From Humulus lupulus (taxonomy: Eukaryota; Streptophyta; Magnoliopsida; Rosales; Cannabaceae): DNA of 64,000 bases. The position numbers and the translations under genes were made by a program. The notes beneath the pieces were generated by a model. It saw nothing but the letters and a program-made list of their open reading frames with translations, had not been told where the DNA came from and made no database searches. Location: contig NC_084793.1 of the NCBI RefSeq assembly GCF_963169125.1, positions 93,701,071-93,765,070 on the forward strand, given 5' to 3'. Position 1 is the first letter of the stretch. Each line of letters begins with the position of its first letter. Shown here piece after piece: positions 11,588 through 23,507 of the stretch.

Positions 11588-12315
11588 TGTTTTAGTTTGC
11601 TTGGTTACAAAATGAATGTTAGTTTGGACCTAGGGATGTAACCTAGTTTCATGATCATGGGAGAACATGGCCTAAAGATTTAAAGCTTCACTACTCGAAC
11701 TAAAGCTTCTACGGGGCTGAAAACGTATCTAAAACCCTAATACATGTATCCACGCGTGCCCCTAATTCACGTGCCCTGATCTTGGGAAGTACTATCACCT
11801 CATAAATCGTGTATCAGAGTAATGGTTTTGAAAGGCAGTTTTGATGAAAAAACCATCCGGGAACCATGTCCCTTAAGCTACCGAGTTTCAGACTTAACAC
11901 CCTTAAACTTTTGGCCTAAATTATTATCCATTCAACCTCAAAACCAAGGAAAAACCGAAAAAGTTGCTTATTTCGTGCTTTATATTCTATCATTTTTGGT
12001 CCTATAAGATGGCTTATATACCTTGGCATACCAAAACCCAAATCGAACCACATACAGAACCAAAATAAAAAAGAAAGAACTGGAAAACTTCATAAACATG
12101 TACATAAACGTATAGAAATAGTTTAAAGCAGAAAAAAAATTACATACTTATGATTTGGTTCTTGATCGAAGTTTGGAAGGGTGAGGAAAGTCGAGATTGC
12201 AGATGAATTTCTTGGAAGGAGTGGCCAAAGAGCACTGAGAACTCGAGGGTTTCAGGAAAGAGAGAAAAAAGGAAATTTGAATGCAAAGGTGGTGAAGAAT
12301 CAGATTTTACACTAC

Positions 12316-12323
12316 TATATATA
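12316..12323 (-). promoter_or_regulatory. TATA-like box and leader of the element B antisense gene
   Basis: TATATATA on the minus strand lies about 250 bp from the polypurine tract at 12571 and about 730 bp before the antisense ATG at 11587. A CT-rich leader follows at 12290-12160, and a possible intron donor (GTATGT) lies near 12145. The arrangement repeats in C and D. Confidence 0.45.
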
Positions 12324-12570
12324 CATAAATTTTGGGGAAAATATGAGCCACACGATCGAAGCAGTTCAAGATCTAAGGGCTAAGATTAAATGAACCAAAC
12401 GGTGGCAAAAAAGTTGACAAGACAAATGTCACAGTACTTAAAACCAGAACAAACGCCTATAACAAGCAGACATGTGTCCTACACTCGAGTGGGTAGGTGG
12501 GCACGTTTTCCGAAAACGAAAGTAGAAAAGCCCCTATTGTGCGTGTCAAGAGTGACCTCATACACGAGCA

Positions 12571-12587
12571 GGGGCTTGGGGGAAAAA
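12571..12587 (+). promoter_or_regulatory. Polypurine tract of element B
   Basis: ggggcttgggggaaaaa precedes the TG of the 3' LTR by a short T run. It resembles the tracts of elements A and D. Confidence 0.65.
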
Positions 12588-12590
12588 TTT

Positions 12591-12879
12591 TGTAACATAA
12601 AAATATGAGCTAAATCGTCTTGTTTGAGGTACAACTGTCAAGAAATAGATGAAGGATACAAGACTAAAGACATGTCATTAGCTCGAGATTACATCATCAA
12701 GTTGGGCTATCGACTCGTGAATAGAATAATAGAATAGAATAATATAGACTCGTGAATTAGGTGGATTTTAACCATTGAACTACGTAAAATTTTCGGCGTT
12801 CTTATTTTACAATTTACAAAAGTCTAATCTCCTTTATTCAAATTTCTTAATCTAGTGTTGGCGAAAAACTGCGTCAACA
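12591..12879 (+). mobile_element. 3' LTR of Tat element B (short)
   Basis: It starts TGTAACATAAAAATATG just after the polypurine tract and ends GGCGAAAAACTGCGTCAACA. The 3' half (tggattttaaccattgaact, then acgtaaaa) is clearly homologous to the ends of the element C LTRs. At 289 bp it is much shorter than the 700-bp LTRs of C, so an internal deletion is likely. No 5' partner survives. Confidence 0.7.
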
Positions 12880-12944
12880 TTGTTATTAACATATTCAAGT
12901 TAATTTGGTTATATAGAAAAGTAGTTATGGATAATAATATAATA

Positions 12945-13086
12945 TCTCTAATTTAAATTAGTTAATTAATTTATTATTATTATATAAAATATAGAAAAAT
13001 AGAAAATAGATAAGGTCTCTAATTTAAATTAGTTAATTTATTTATTATTATTATAAAAAATATAGAAAACGAGAAAATAGATAAAG
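12945..13086. repeat. Two tandem copies of a 71-bp AT-rich unit
   Basis: tctctaatttaaattagtta begins at 12945 and again at 13016, each followed by a similar tail ending gaaaatagataa. This sits in the AT-rich strip (12880-13170) between the 3' LTR of B and the 5' LTR of C; I see no gene there. Confidence 0.65.
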
Positions 13087-13170
13087 TATAAATTTTTTAT
13101 TTTAAAAGCAATTTTGGAATAGTTTAAAAATTAATTTACATCAATTATAATTATTCGTATAGATAATATT

Positions 13171-13877
13171 TGTTACACCCCAAATTTCTAGACACAAAAA
13201 GCAGCCTCAAAATGTAGGCTCGCGAATATGGAAATCAAATATGCAACAGAGCATTAAGCGTGTTTAGTTGTGCGGATTGTTAATCACTTTAAGATGCCAC
13301 ATCATTGACACCCAAGCATGCCATGTGAGCTCGAAGGAAAATGTTCCCTCCAAAGGACAGACTTGAAAGTCTGATAGATGAGGAGGTGACGTTATTGTTA
13401 CGCTGAGCTCGAAACATCCTGCAGGCTCGAAGACTCGTTCGGCAACAACGTGTTCACGGTTATAAATCCCTGTAATTGCAAGCTAAGTTGAAACCGTGTG
13501 TAAACAACCCTATTTTTATGGTATTTTAGTTTAAATTAAAACATTTAATTATATTTTAATATATTCGATTGTATTTTCAAATTCAAAGAAGATATCATGT
13601 AACTTCCCTAAAATTAGGGGAAGAATATTCGGTAAAAACAGGTCTATAAAAAGCATGGATTTAGTCATTTATCTCTTATGCACATATTTGTACTGAAAAG
13701 CTCTGTGAAATTACTTTCAAGGCATTAAACGCAAAATATTCATTCAATAAAAATGACTTGTGGACATAGGTAGATTTAACTGCTGAACCACGTAAAAGAT
13801 CTTTGTTTTTTCTTTTCTTCCTTTATTATAAGTGCTTAATCGCTCTTATTTTTAGTTGACGAAAAATGTCGTCAACA
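13171..13877 (+). mobile_element. 5' LTR of Tat element C
   Basis: It starts TGTTACACCCCAAATTTC and ends GACGAAAAATGTCGTCAACA. The partner at 35606-36310 has the same ends and length. A TATA-like TATAAATCCC lies at 13461-13470, kept in the 3' copy near 35897. The copies differ at many scattered sites (roughly one in ten by eye), so the insertion is old. Confidence 0.9.
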
Positions 13878-13880
13878 GTT

Positions 13881-13899
13881 TGGTGCTTTCATTGAGAGC
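13881..13899 (+). promoter_or_regulatory. Primer binding site of element C
   Basis: TGGTGCTTTCATTGAGAGC starts three bases after the LTR end and begins with TGG, as expected for pairing with the CCA end of a tRNA. I cannot assign the tRNA from memory. Confidence 0.7.
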
Positions 13900-13949
13900 A
13901 TTAAGCAACCTTTTAAACGGGACTGCAATAAACATTTCTGGATCAGGAG

Positions 13950-16330
13950 GTGGACGACCATTCCCAGGAATTCCTGAGGAAAACACTCCTCGCACTAAGG
14001 AGCATCTTTGAAGGCCTGGAAAGTAGCCGATCAATGATCAAACTTCTGATGACGGGAGCGTGTCAACCACACCACGAGATCATGGTCGACCGCGAGACCC
14101 TGGACAAAGTTCTAGGCCACCAAATTAGGATTATTACAATCCTAACAGATATGTTCCAATGGTGGAATTGAAAAACAAAATGTTGCTCGAGAGATTAGAT
14201 AAGGCTACTCAATTGAAGGAGGAGATGGAAAGACGAGTGGTTAAAGCCCAGGCACCCCCACGAAGGACTAAGGGGTGACCTCAAGGAAGTACGATGGCTA
14301 GAATGGCCGAGCAGAGAGACCGACAGGATCAAGCAAGAGCTAGGGTAAGTGCTGGAGTTACCAGTCAAGGGTTTCTTCTCAAAACCCGACACATACCAAG
14401 CAAACCAGAGAGATTCCTACTAACAATGGGAATAACTCCCCACAAGCAGCTCGGAGTACTAACCCAGAGCCTGTGAGGCCATCTGCGAACAATGAAAGGC
14501 CACCACAATCTCCAATAAGGCATTCACCCTCTCCAACAATGTATCCTTCACTAGTGTGAGATGTACCACAGGCTTCAAGTGGACCTTGAACTGGAGAAGG
14601 GGCGCCTCAGAGGCTTGCCAGAAGTGCAAGGAGTGCAAGCTGAGACACGAACCCTTAGGTTAGGCCTAAGCAAAGGAGAAATCACGAGGTCTCAATGGTG
14701 GAAAACTAAGGGCATAGATAGGCAAGACAACCCTAGTAGTCTGGGAGTTATATGTCGAGGTCACGGGTGACCAGGATTAGAGTGCACGTGGAAAATCCAC
14801 CTTGAAACTATGCCCAACAACAACAGCAAAGGACTGTCAGTTTTCTCGACGACAGCCAAGACTATAGTAGGTCGGTGAGTGTCTATAACACTGAACCAAG
14901 ATACTATGAGAATTATCCTAACAACGGCCCCGACCTTCGAGACCACCTAAACTAGAGCTGGGGGCAATACAACCAGCAAAATCCGGACTTAAGGGCACAT
15001 CTAAATGCTCAAAGAGATCCCTTACAGCTTGTTTACGGGAATAATTATAACCTGATACTACAACAAGGAGCTAGAGTTCCTTGGAACAATAACCAACCCA
15101 CAGTGGTTCAGGCTCCAGCCCCAGTATATCCATTACAGGAAAGGATAAATCAGCCCGAGGAGCAGTTCAAGCTCCTTCGAGAGGGAAAGGATAAAGAAAA
15201 GGCCTACGATTCAGGCGAGGAGCTCGAGTCTTTTGCTCCTAATATTTCGAGCACACCTTTCTCAAAATGGATTAAGATACCCCACATGGCACCATATGAT
15301 GGGAACACCGATCTTGGTAGCCACTTGAGAACATTCAACACTGTGATGAAAGCCATATATGTTGGCCTCAAGATCAGATGCATGCTTATCCCAATTACAT
15401 TGATAGGAGCTGCAAAAATTTGGTTTGATAAGTTCCAAAGACATTCAATCTTGTCATGGGAACAATTGTCAAAGGAGTTCAAAAAGCAGTTTCGAGTTGC
15501 AAAGAGCATCAAGACCGAAGCTTCTTCTTTGGCAAAAATCTGGCAACAACCTGAGAGTCACTCAAGAAGTATCTTTCCAGATTCAACATCGAGGTGGCCC
15601 GGGCTCGCGATGTTGACGATTCGAGCTAGAATCTTGCCAGGAAGCCCCCTCTGGGATGACATACAACAAAAGCTGGTGCGAACAAGCACAGAGTTCACTC
15701 TTCGGGCCCAGGGGTTCATCAATGTAAAAGAGGCTAGGTCAGCACTGCACTTAGTGCCTCCGGCCCCAATAACTACAACGACGAACATTAACTCAGCCCC
15801 GAGTTTGGCAATACCATCCACAGCTCAACCTTCTGGTGACAATTCTTCCAAGCAAAAGAAAAATGATGGGAATAACCCCGAGGCGGACGAGAATAAAAAG
15901 AAAAGGAAGATAAATATATCTCCATTTACACCATGTATACTGAGCTCATAGAAACTCGAGAGAATATATATATATGTTACAAATGAGAATCAAGTTCCAT
16001 TCAGGCGACCTGAGGTAATGTGCAACCAACGCGCTAAACGGAATCAAAATAAATATTATCGATTCCATAGGGACATCGGTCACATGACCGAGGAACGTAG
16101 ACAGCTAAAAGACAATCGAGGGATTGATATCGAGAGGCTACCTCAAAAATTATGTTCGAATTAGGAACAACAACCAGGCGCAAGCTCTACCTAATCAAAA
16201 GACATCTTCGTCCCAACCTGCACAACAACCTTATGTTGTCGTACCCCCTGAGGGAAGATAATCAACCTCCCCAATCGATGGAGAAGATGTAATAACCATC
16301 ATTGGGGGACCCCATATAGCAGAATGAGTA
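13950..16330 (+). pseudogene. Tat element C: gag
   Basis: Gag coding traces begin soon after the PBS; an ATG at 13950 opens a short frame but the true start is unsure. The capsid region lies at 15103-15951: PHMAPYDGNTDLGSHLRTFN, then LIPITLIGAAKIWFDKFQ and SWEQLSKEFKKQF, typical of the retrotransposon gag domain. The knuckle near 16050-16110 reads YYRFHRDIGHMTEERRQLKD. The family has Cys where Tyr (or Arg) and Arg now stand, so zinc binding is lost. The protein would form virus-like particles in the cytoplasm if intact. Confidence 0.75.
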
Positions 16331-16872
16331 GAAATGCTCATAAAATAAATGTTGAAGACTTGAAAATAGGAGACATATCTCCTTATGTCCCAGAATCTCG
16401 AGCTCCCAAGTAGCAAAGGGTCGAAACCCAATCTACTACTTTCATAGAAGAGGACGCCTCTCATGTCCAATTTCCCCACAATGACCCATTGGTCATTACC
16501 ATCCAACTTGCCAACAAGAAAGTTTGTTGAGTCCTGATTGATAATGGGAGCTCGATGAACATCCTTTATAAGGCGACTTTTGAGAAAATGGGTCTGTCTC
16601 TTCGAGACTTAAAAGCCTGTGCAACCACCTTGTATGGTTTCTCTGAAGAAGGGATTTCCAACACGGGGGCAATTGAGATCCCAATAATATTGGGAGAATA
16701 TCTGATCTCAATCACTAAAATGTTTGAGTTCATAGTAGTGGACACCCCATCGACCTATAATGTCTTGCTCGGGAGACCATCCCTGATTGGGCTGGGGGCA
16801 GCGACGCCAGTAAGGCACTTGGCACTCAAATTCCCGACACCAAGAGGAATCGGGATGTTAAAAGTGGATTAG
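16331..16872 (+). pseudogene. Tat element C: aspartic protease
   Basis: [20 protein letters not shown], a stop at 16528-16530 (TGA where the family has CGA/Arg), then VLIDNGSSMNILYKATF with catalytic Asp kept, and TYNVLLGRPSLIGLGA. Gag-pol cleavage would be its job. It resembles the B1 copy closely, apart from the D to E change there. Confidence 0.75.
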
Positions 16873-18406
16873 TTAGCCTCCTGAGAATGCTACAGCATCT
16901 CCATGAGGGGAAAGGTCAGTCTAGTGCCCAAACACTAGTTGTGATTGAGGAAATAGGATAGATAATTTTCGAGGTCGAAGATGAAATCGACCCAAGAATG
17001 GGAGAAGACAGGGCTCCCGACCCAATAGAGGAACTTGAAGACATTCATCTCGAGGACAAAGACACCACTAAGGTGGTGAAAATAGGGAAGAACCTCACTA
17101 AGGAAGCGAGATAACAATTAATCTACTTCCTAAGGGAGAATCAAGATGTTTTTGTATGGTCTCATTCAGATATGATTGGAATTAATCCCAACATAATAAG
17201 CCATGTACTAAATATAGACAAAAACTTCCCCACAAAGCAACAAAAAATGAGGCTCCTTGATGACGAAAGGAAGCAAGCCCTGAAAGAAGAGGTTGATAGA
17301 TTAAAAGAAAACTGATTCATAAGAGATGCCTTTTACTCAAATTGGATTGCCAATCCAGTTTTAGTCTCGAAACCCAACGGCAAGTGGTGAACCTGCATTG
17401 ACTACTCAGACCTAAATAAGGCATGCCCAAATGATTGCTTTCCACTACCTCAAATCGATCAGCTCATAGATGCAACGTCAAGTCACGACATTATGTCGTT
17501 CATGGATGCTTACTTTGGATATAACCAGATAGCAATGCATCTTCCCGACCAAGAGCACACGAGATTTATGACTGATAAGGAGCTATATTGTTACAATGTG
17601 ATGCCATTCGGTCTCAAAAATGCAGGAGCGACATATCAGAGGTTGGTGAATTGTATGTTTGCGAATAGATCAGAAATAACATGGAAGTGTATGTTGATGA
17701 TATGCTCATAAAATCCAAACACAATAATAACCATGTCGACGACCTCACGGAGTGCTTCACTATACTTCGAAAATATAACATGAGACTTTACCCACAAAAA
17801 TGCTCATTTGAGGTATCGTCGAGAAATTTTCTAGGATTCATAGTGAACACTCGAGGCATCGAGGCAAACCCAGATAAGATCAAGACCTTAATAGATATGC
17901 CTTCATCTCGAAAGCATAAAGATGTCTAAATTTTGACTAGATGAATGGCGGCTTTAAACAGGTTCACCTCGAAATCCACCGACAAATGCCTACCCTTCTT
18001 TAATCTTTTGAGAGGGGGTAAGAAGTTCGAATGGACGGAGGAGTGCGAGCTTGCCTTTAAGCACTTAAGAAGCACCTTGCCGAGCCACCAATCTTATCTA
18101 AACTATTGTTGGGAGAATTACTGTATTTATACCTCGCCACAACCGAGCATGAAATCAGTGTCACATTGGTTCAGGAGGACAAAAAAATGCAAAGACTGGT
18201 CTACTATTTCAGTAAATGACTCTTAGGGGCAAAGTTGTGGTACCCTATAATGGGAAAGCTCGGGATGTGCCTAGTACATGCATCATGAAAGTTGCGATCA
18301 TTTTTCTAGGCACACCCAATACATGTGCTGACTGTTCACCCATTAAGACAAATACTGTCGAAACCTAAGGCATCCGGTTGACTATTGAAATGGGCAGTTG
18401 AACTCG
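16873..18406 (+). pseudogene. Tat element C: reverse transcriptase
   Basis: The order is MIGINPNIISHVLNIDKNFP, IDYSDLNKACPNDCFPLPQI, FMDAYFGYNQIAMHLPDQEH, MPFGLKNAGATYQRLVN and MEVYVDDMLIKSKHNN (catalytic YVDD), then GFIVNTRGIEANPDKI and LPFFNLLRGGKKFEW. A one-base change near 17670 splits the frame. Stops at 17313, 17388, 17927 and 17942 all fall on family CGA or CAA codons. Closely related to B1. A solo LTR interrupts the RT-RNase H connection right after the WAVEL-coding segment. Confidence 0.85.
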
Positions 18407-20518
18407 TGTAGAGTCCCATAATATTTACTTAGCTAGCTAAATAGTAGTAGTAGTAGTAGTTAGTAGTAGTTTGTAGTATGTTAGTTTCCGTGGATTTTGG
18501 TTCAAGCCGGGAATCAGTTGGAAACTCATAGCAACAGTTATGGATTTTATAAGTTTAACCTACAGTTTAAGAATATTAATTATAACATAAGGTTTGCTTA
18601 ATATTGCTGGTCATAGAAATATATTTATTATAACCTAAAGTTTAGATAGAACCATTAAGAGCATGACACTTGTCATAATCATGATTATTAAGGAATTAAG
18701 TATTTTTTATGGATAGTTTTAATAAAAGAAAGATCTAGAAGCTCTAGAACCTTCCAGAAACTGTTAGGATCGTATTATGACAGTCAAAGCTGTTACTCAA
18801 TTCAAAATATGCTGAAAAAGTGAAAATACGTGTTTGATATAATAACCTATGCCGATATATCGCAGCTTAGGGGTCGATATATCGCCTACGGAAGATACGG
18901 AAAGCACGCCGACTTTGGACGAACGTTCGAACGGGGGTCGGGATTAGGGTGGAGCTGATATATTGCCCAGGGTAGGCTATATATAGCCCCTGGTGATGTA
19001 TTTTTGAATATTGATGATTTTTAAATTTAAAAATACCCTTAACCACTTTGACCTACCTTTGAACGATTTTGACCGAGTTCTGGGCGTCAGTTGAACGAAA
19101 ATTCAAATCTTTTTCATTTTATATTCATTTATTTATTCAAATTAAAAGGGGTTAGTTTCACTCCTTGAACTCTATAAATATGACCTAGTACTCAGCCATT
19201 TTCTTCATTCTTCACGCAGTCTTCAAAGCCTCCAAGTTGCTAGTGTTACTATAGAGAGATACACTTGGGTTTTGGGTTAAAGCTTTATCATTCTAAGTTT
19301 TTTCTAAACACTTGGGAAGTGAGATATAGTGAGATTTCGGTATCGAGGTTTAGATCAATTCATAAGATCATTCAAGGTATTCTTATCCCTAAGTTCAATT
19401 CTTTATGATTCTATAGTTTTCTTTTATTCATATCCTAGTTTTTGTTTATGATTCTTGATTAGGTATTTAAGTTTCTTGAAACTTAAGGTTCTTCTTGGTA
19501 AGTTTCTTCTTGATGTTTTAGTTCTCATTTCATCTTTATTCTTTAGAGATACTCACCATTTTTACTGTTGGTTTATAGGAGTGTTCTAATCCCGTTCTTG
19601 TTCCCAAATATCACGTCTTTTGGTAAGGAAAATAGGATAGATTATATGTGCTTTTATGTTTATGTTATTATATGTATATTTATGTATGAATATGTCTTGT
19701 AGTCTTTGGGGCTTATAGTTGCTTAGCTAGCAAACCCCAATGTTTTTATGTTACTTAGGGCTTATAGTAGCTTAGCTAGCAAACCCCAATGTTTTTATGT
19801 CGCTTGGGGCTTATAGTTGCTTAGATAGCAAACCCCAAGATTATTTATCCTTTTCATGGTTTAGAGTTATGATTTACGCTACCTCGACTAGTAGAAGACC
19901 TAAATGGGTTATCATATACTACCATGTGATCTAACCTACCTCGATTAGTAGACAGAGGACCTAGATGGTTTATCACATGCCATGTTAATGAGTTAATGGC
20001 CATTAATATTGTAGTCCTATATGATATATGTTTGTATAGTCATATGTTTTATAGTATATGTTTATGATATAGTCTTATGCTTATGATTTATGATGTATGT
20101 TTTTAGTAGATTTTCCCTGTTGGGCATTAGGCTCACTCCTTTATTTTTAGCTTGATGCAGGAAAATGATTTTGGAAGGCGGAATGATTCTTGGCAGCTTG
20201 GCTTGTGTGTTAAGGATGAATGGACTGCGTGTCGATCGAGGATGACGTTATTTATTTTAAGTCTTTTTAAATCATGTTTTGTTGTAATTCCGCAAATAGT
20301 AGTTAAACAAATTTAAAGTTTATGTTTTATGTTTTATAAACAATGGGATCCCATACCTTACCATATCACATTTTATTTTATTTTTATATTATCTTCTATT
20401 TGATACAATATTTTGGGTTTTCAATAAAGTTATGTTATTTCTTATGTTTGTGACAAAATTGTAGCTATGTCTAGTAGTTTTAATGGTCCAAGGTCTTAGA
20501 AATAGTTGGGTCATTACA
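18407..20518 (+). mobile_element. Solo LTR (2,112 bp) inside element C
   Basis: It starts TGTAGAGTCCC, ends GGGTCATTACA, and is flanked by an exact 5-bp TSD (actcg at 18402-18406 and 20519-20523). Removing it rejoins the pol reading WAVEL to LGQFEITYHP. TATA-like TCTATAAATA lies at 19171-19180. Near 20115-20350 it shares layout with the 29900 LTR (gttgggcattaggctcact, a tgcagg junction, then gggatcccat), so both belong to long-LTR gypsy elements, probably the Tekay/Del type. No internal genes remain: recombination between LTRs is the likely origin. Confidence 0.85.
19708..19838 (+). repeat. Three tandem copies of a 50-bp unit in the solo LTR
   Basis: The unit gggcttatagttgcttagct, then agcaaaccccaatgttttta, repeats at 19708, 19758 and 19807 with few changes. 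A looser duplication (acctcga.tagtaga...gacctaratgg) follows at 19870-19985. Confidence 0.8.
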
Positions 20519-21238
20519 ACTCGGGCAGTTCGAGATCACATATCACCCAAGACCGAAAATAAATGGCCAGGCCATGGCTGATTTCATAGTAGAATGCATG
20601 GGGATATCCAACGAAACCTCAGCTCGAGAGTTGTGGAGACTTTATTTTGACGGGTCCTCTAATGAAAATGGATTGGGGGCATGAATTGTACTAGTTTCCC
20701 CCTCGGGACATAGGTTTTATTAAGCATTGAGATTTTGATTCGAGGCATCCAATAACGAGGCTGAATATGAAGCACTACTAGCAGGATTACAAGTAGCTTC
20801 CGAGCTGAAAGCCAAATCCATAGACTACTACAGTGATTCACAACTTGTGGTCAAACAAGTACTAAAAGAGTATCAGGCGTGAGGAACCAAAATGGCAGCA
20901 TGCTTGGAAAAAGTCAAGTCAATATTTGAACAGTTTGAATTCTACACAATCGAATAAGTCCCAAGGGAGAAAAATTCAAATGCAGATGCCTTGGCTCAAA
21001 TTTCAACAACCAGGGAAGCCGACACACTCAATGTGGCTTCAGTAGAATTCTTACCACAACCTAGTATAACCGAGATGGACACAACAGAGGTCAATATGAT
21101 TGATTCACAACCTACATGGATGACCCCTATAATCAACTACCTCAAAACCGAACTCCTCCCTAAAGACCAGAATGAGGCTCGGAAGTTGATTTACAAATTC
21201 CAAGATATACTATCTTGGAAGGAAAATTGTATCGAATG
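20519..21238 (+). pseudogene. Tat element C: archaeal-type RNase H and linker
   Basis: FEITYHPRPKINGQAMADFI, LWRLYFDGSSNENG (first Asp), [14 protein letters not shown] (Glu), [18 protein letters not shown] (Asp) and EKNSNADALAQISTT (last Asp) give all four catalytic positions. The linker QPTWMTPIINYLKTELLP follows. Stops at 20880-20882 (TGA for CGA) and 20955-20957 (TAA for CAA) break it. The domain would degrade the RNA strand during reverse transcription. Confidence 0.8.
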
Positions 21239-22296
21239 GGGTATTACATGCCCTTGTTGCGATGTGTAATTCCACCTGAGGCTAAAAAAATCCTTGAAGA
21301 AATTCATGAGGGGTTTTGTGGAGATCACGCGGGGGGCATAGCCTCTCCAAGAAGGTCATTAGGCAAGGATATTTCTGGCCTGCACTAAAAGCATAAGCAT
21401 TCGAGTACGTAAAACATTGCGACAAGTGTCAACGGCTCGCATCGATACCTCGAGCTCCACCTACCAAGCTCACCATGATGAGCTCCCCATGGTCATTCAT
21501 AGTATGGGGCATAGACCTCATAGGATCATTACCCATGTGAAAAGAAGGAGTTAAGTATGGAGTAATGGCAGTGGATTATTTCACTAAATGGACCAAGGCT
21601 AAACCTCTGGCCACTATTACATCAAAAAAAAAGTCTTTGACTTTGTTGTTAAAAACATAATATGCCGATATGGGATACCAAGGAAGATAGTTTCGGATAA
21701 TGGAACCCAATTTGATAGCAAGTTGTTCACTCAGTTTTGTGAAAGAAATGGGATAATAAAAGCTTATCCTCAGTAGCTCATTCGCAAGCAAATTGCCAGG
21801 TCAAAATCATAAACAAGACCCTAAAGAGTTCAATGAAGTAACGGCTGGAAGAGGGCAAAGGAAAATGGCCTGAAGAATTACCACAAGTGTTATGGGCTTA
21901 TCGAACGAAAACTAAAACCTCGACTGGACACATACCCTTCTCGTTAGCCTATGGCTGCGAGGCATGTACACAAGGCTCGAACCAATCACAACTCGAAGAA
22001 TCCCAAGACCTAATAGAAGAATAGTGAGACAAACCTCAGCTTAATGTCGTGTATCAACAATGCGCCACAAGGTACTTCAACAAGAGGATTCGAGACAGAG
22101 ATTGGGAGACTTGGTGCTCAGAAGAGTATTCTTGGCCATACAAGACACATCAGCAGGAGTGCTTGGGCCTAATTGGGAAATTCCCTACCAAATAGAATCC
22201 ATCATTCGACTTGGAGTCTACAAACTAGCTCAATTAAATGGAGAATTGGTTCCACAAGCTTGGAACGGTGAACATCTACGACCATATTATAAATAA
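21239..22296 (+). pseudogene. Tat element C: integrase
   Basis: The zinc-binding part reads EIHEGFCGDHAGG, then YFWPALKA and HCDKCQRLA. The core has WGIDLIGSLPM, AVDYFTKWTKAKPLATI (Asp) and SDNGTQFDS (Asp, in a shifted frame). The Glu region near 21790 is badly broken. The C-terminal part reads LGDLVLRRVFLA, VLGPNWEIPYQI and YKLAQLNGELVPQAWNGEHL, ending PYYK, stop, at 22294-22296. Confidence 0.8.
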
Positions 22297-22550
22297 ATTT
22301 TGGAAAGATGTTTATTTAGTTGTAACCAAGCTTGTATTTATTATTTCAGTATTATCAATAAAATCCTACTCATTTTCATTATTTTATATTTTTATAATTT
22401 TTTTGCTTGCTCTCAATATTCAATAACCTAAGATTTCACAATCATAGGATTTTATGGGGGCTTAAGTGGTATACCATGATACCATAAGCTCAGAAAAAAT
22501 ATAGCAAAAAATAAACCAAGTGAATGGATCATAAGCCAAACACGAGACTG
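22297..22550 (+). other. Post-pol spacer of element C, cut by the Athila junction
   Basis: Non-coding host-element DNA. It ends near 22550, where sequence homologous to the Athila LTR begins. The matching part of the antisense gene is on the far side of the Athila element at 34151, so part of both may have been lost at this junction. Confidence 0.55.
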
Positions 22551-23507
22551 ATTAAATTACATAAGAAGAGTGTGACTAGACTTATGTAAAAGACACTAAT
22601 AAATTTAGAATAAAAATTAGAAGAAAATAAATTCAATTATAACAAATATATAGAAATGAAGAACAAAATAAAGATTCAATATATTAAAAATATAATGTGA
22701 AACATGAACTTCACTCTAGCCTTTCCACAAGAGAATTTAGCCTAAAATAGGCATTGTTTTCACTCAAAGAAATGCAAAAGAAAAATAGGAAAATTAAGAA
22801 ATAAGTGTTTTTCTCTCCAACAATACTCTCTACACTCCCTTCCACAATCTGATATTTTTTCCTACATTTGGTTCTCTATTTATAGCGGAAATAGGACCCA
22901 AAATGTGTTAAAATCGTGTACAAAAGAGTGGGAAAATGGCTACAAAAATTGATGGAAGTGGAGCAAATGGTGTTGGGTCGTGGGGGACAAGGAGGCCACG
23001 TGGCAGAAGCTGATTGGCTCGGCAGATGGTGTGGCAGGAGCATGGGGGACAGCCACCAAGAGGTGGGATGGGTGGCGTCTCTTGGTTGGCTCGTCAGGTG
23101 TGGCAGGCTGACAGGTGGCAGCGCGTCAGGCGGCAGGTGGTGGCAGCGTGTCAGGCGGCTTGGCTTGGCTCCGTGCGGCTCGGCTGGGCGAATGGCAGGC
23201 TACCATGTGCCAGCGTGGAGGAGCAGCTGTTGGCTTGGGCCTAGGCTGTTTGGGCTTAATTTTGGGCCATTCCATCTTCAAAAATTCCATTTTCTTCATG
23301 GTTTCTTCAATTTTAATTCTTTCTTTCTTCTTTCTTTTTCTTTATGTCAAAATATATTTTATTTCCTAAAAATTAAACACAAATTAAATTAAAATTAATA
23401 TTTTCAAATATAAAATATATGACAATAAATCCATGAAAATATTAATTAAAACTTAATTAATTTTAAACTTTTAAGACTAATAAAATGATATTTTTGAGCA
23501 CTAATCA
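22551..23507 (-). mobile_element. Truncated 3' LTR of the Athila element
   Basis: It matches 33193-34150 of the 5' LTR. On the minus strand it begins TGATTAGTGC at 23507 but loses similarity near 22550, lacking about 450 bp of the LTR end. TATA box on the minus strand: CTATAAATAGAG at 22874-22884. A GC-rich, repeat-like core lies at 22970-23250; the 5' LTR has an extra gctgtcaggca-type duplication there. Long apparent frames in that core are composition effects. Confidence 0.85.

Noticed and set aside
22916..23392. Long plus-strand frames in a GC-rich block, repeated at 33548-34019
   Set aside because: They lie in the GC-rich core of the Athila LTR, in several overlapping frames with low-complexity Gly/Trp/Ser-rich products.
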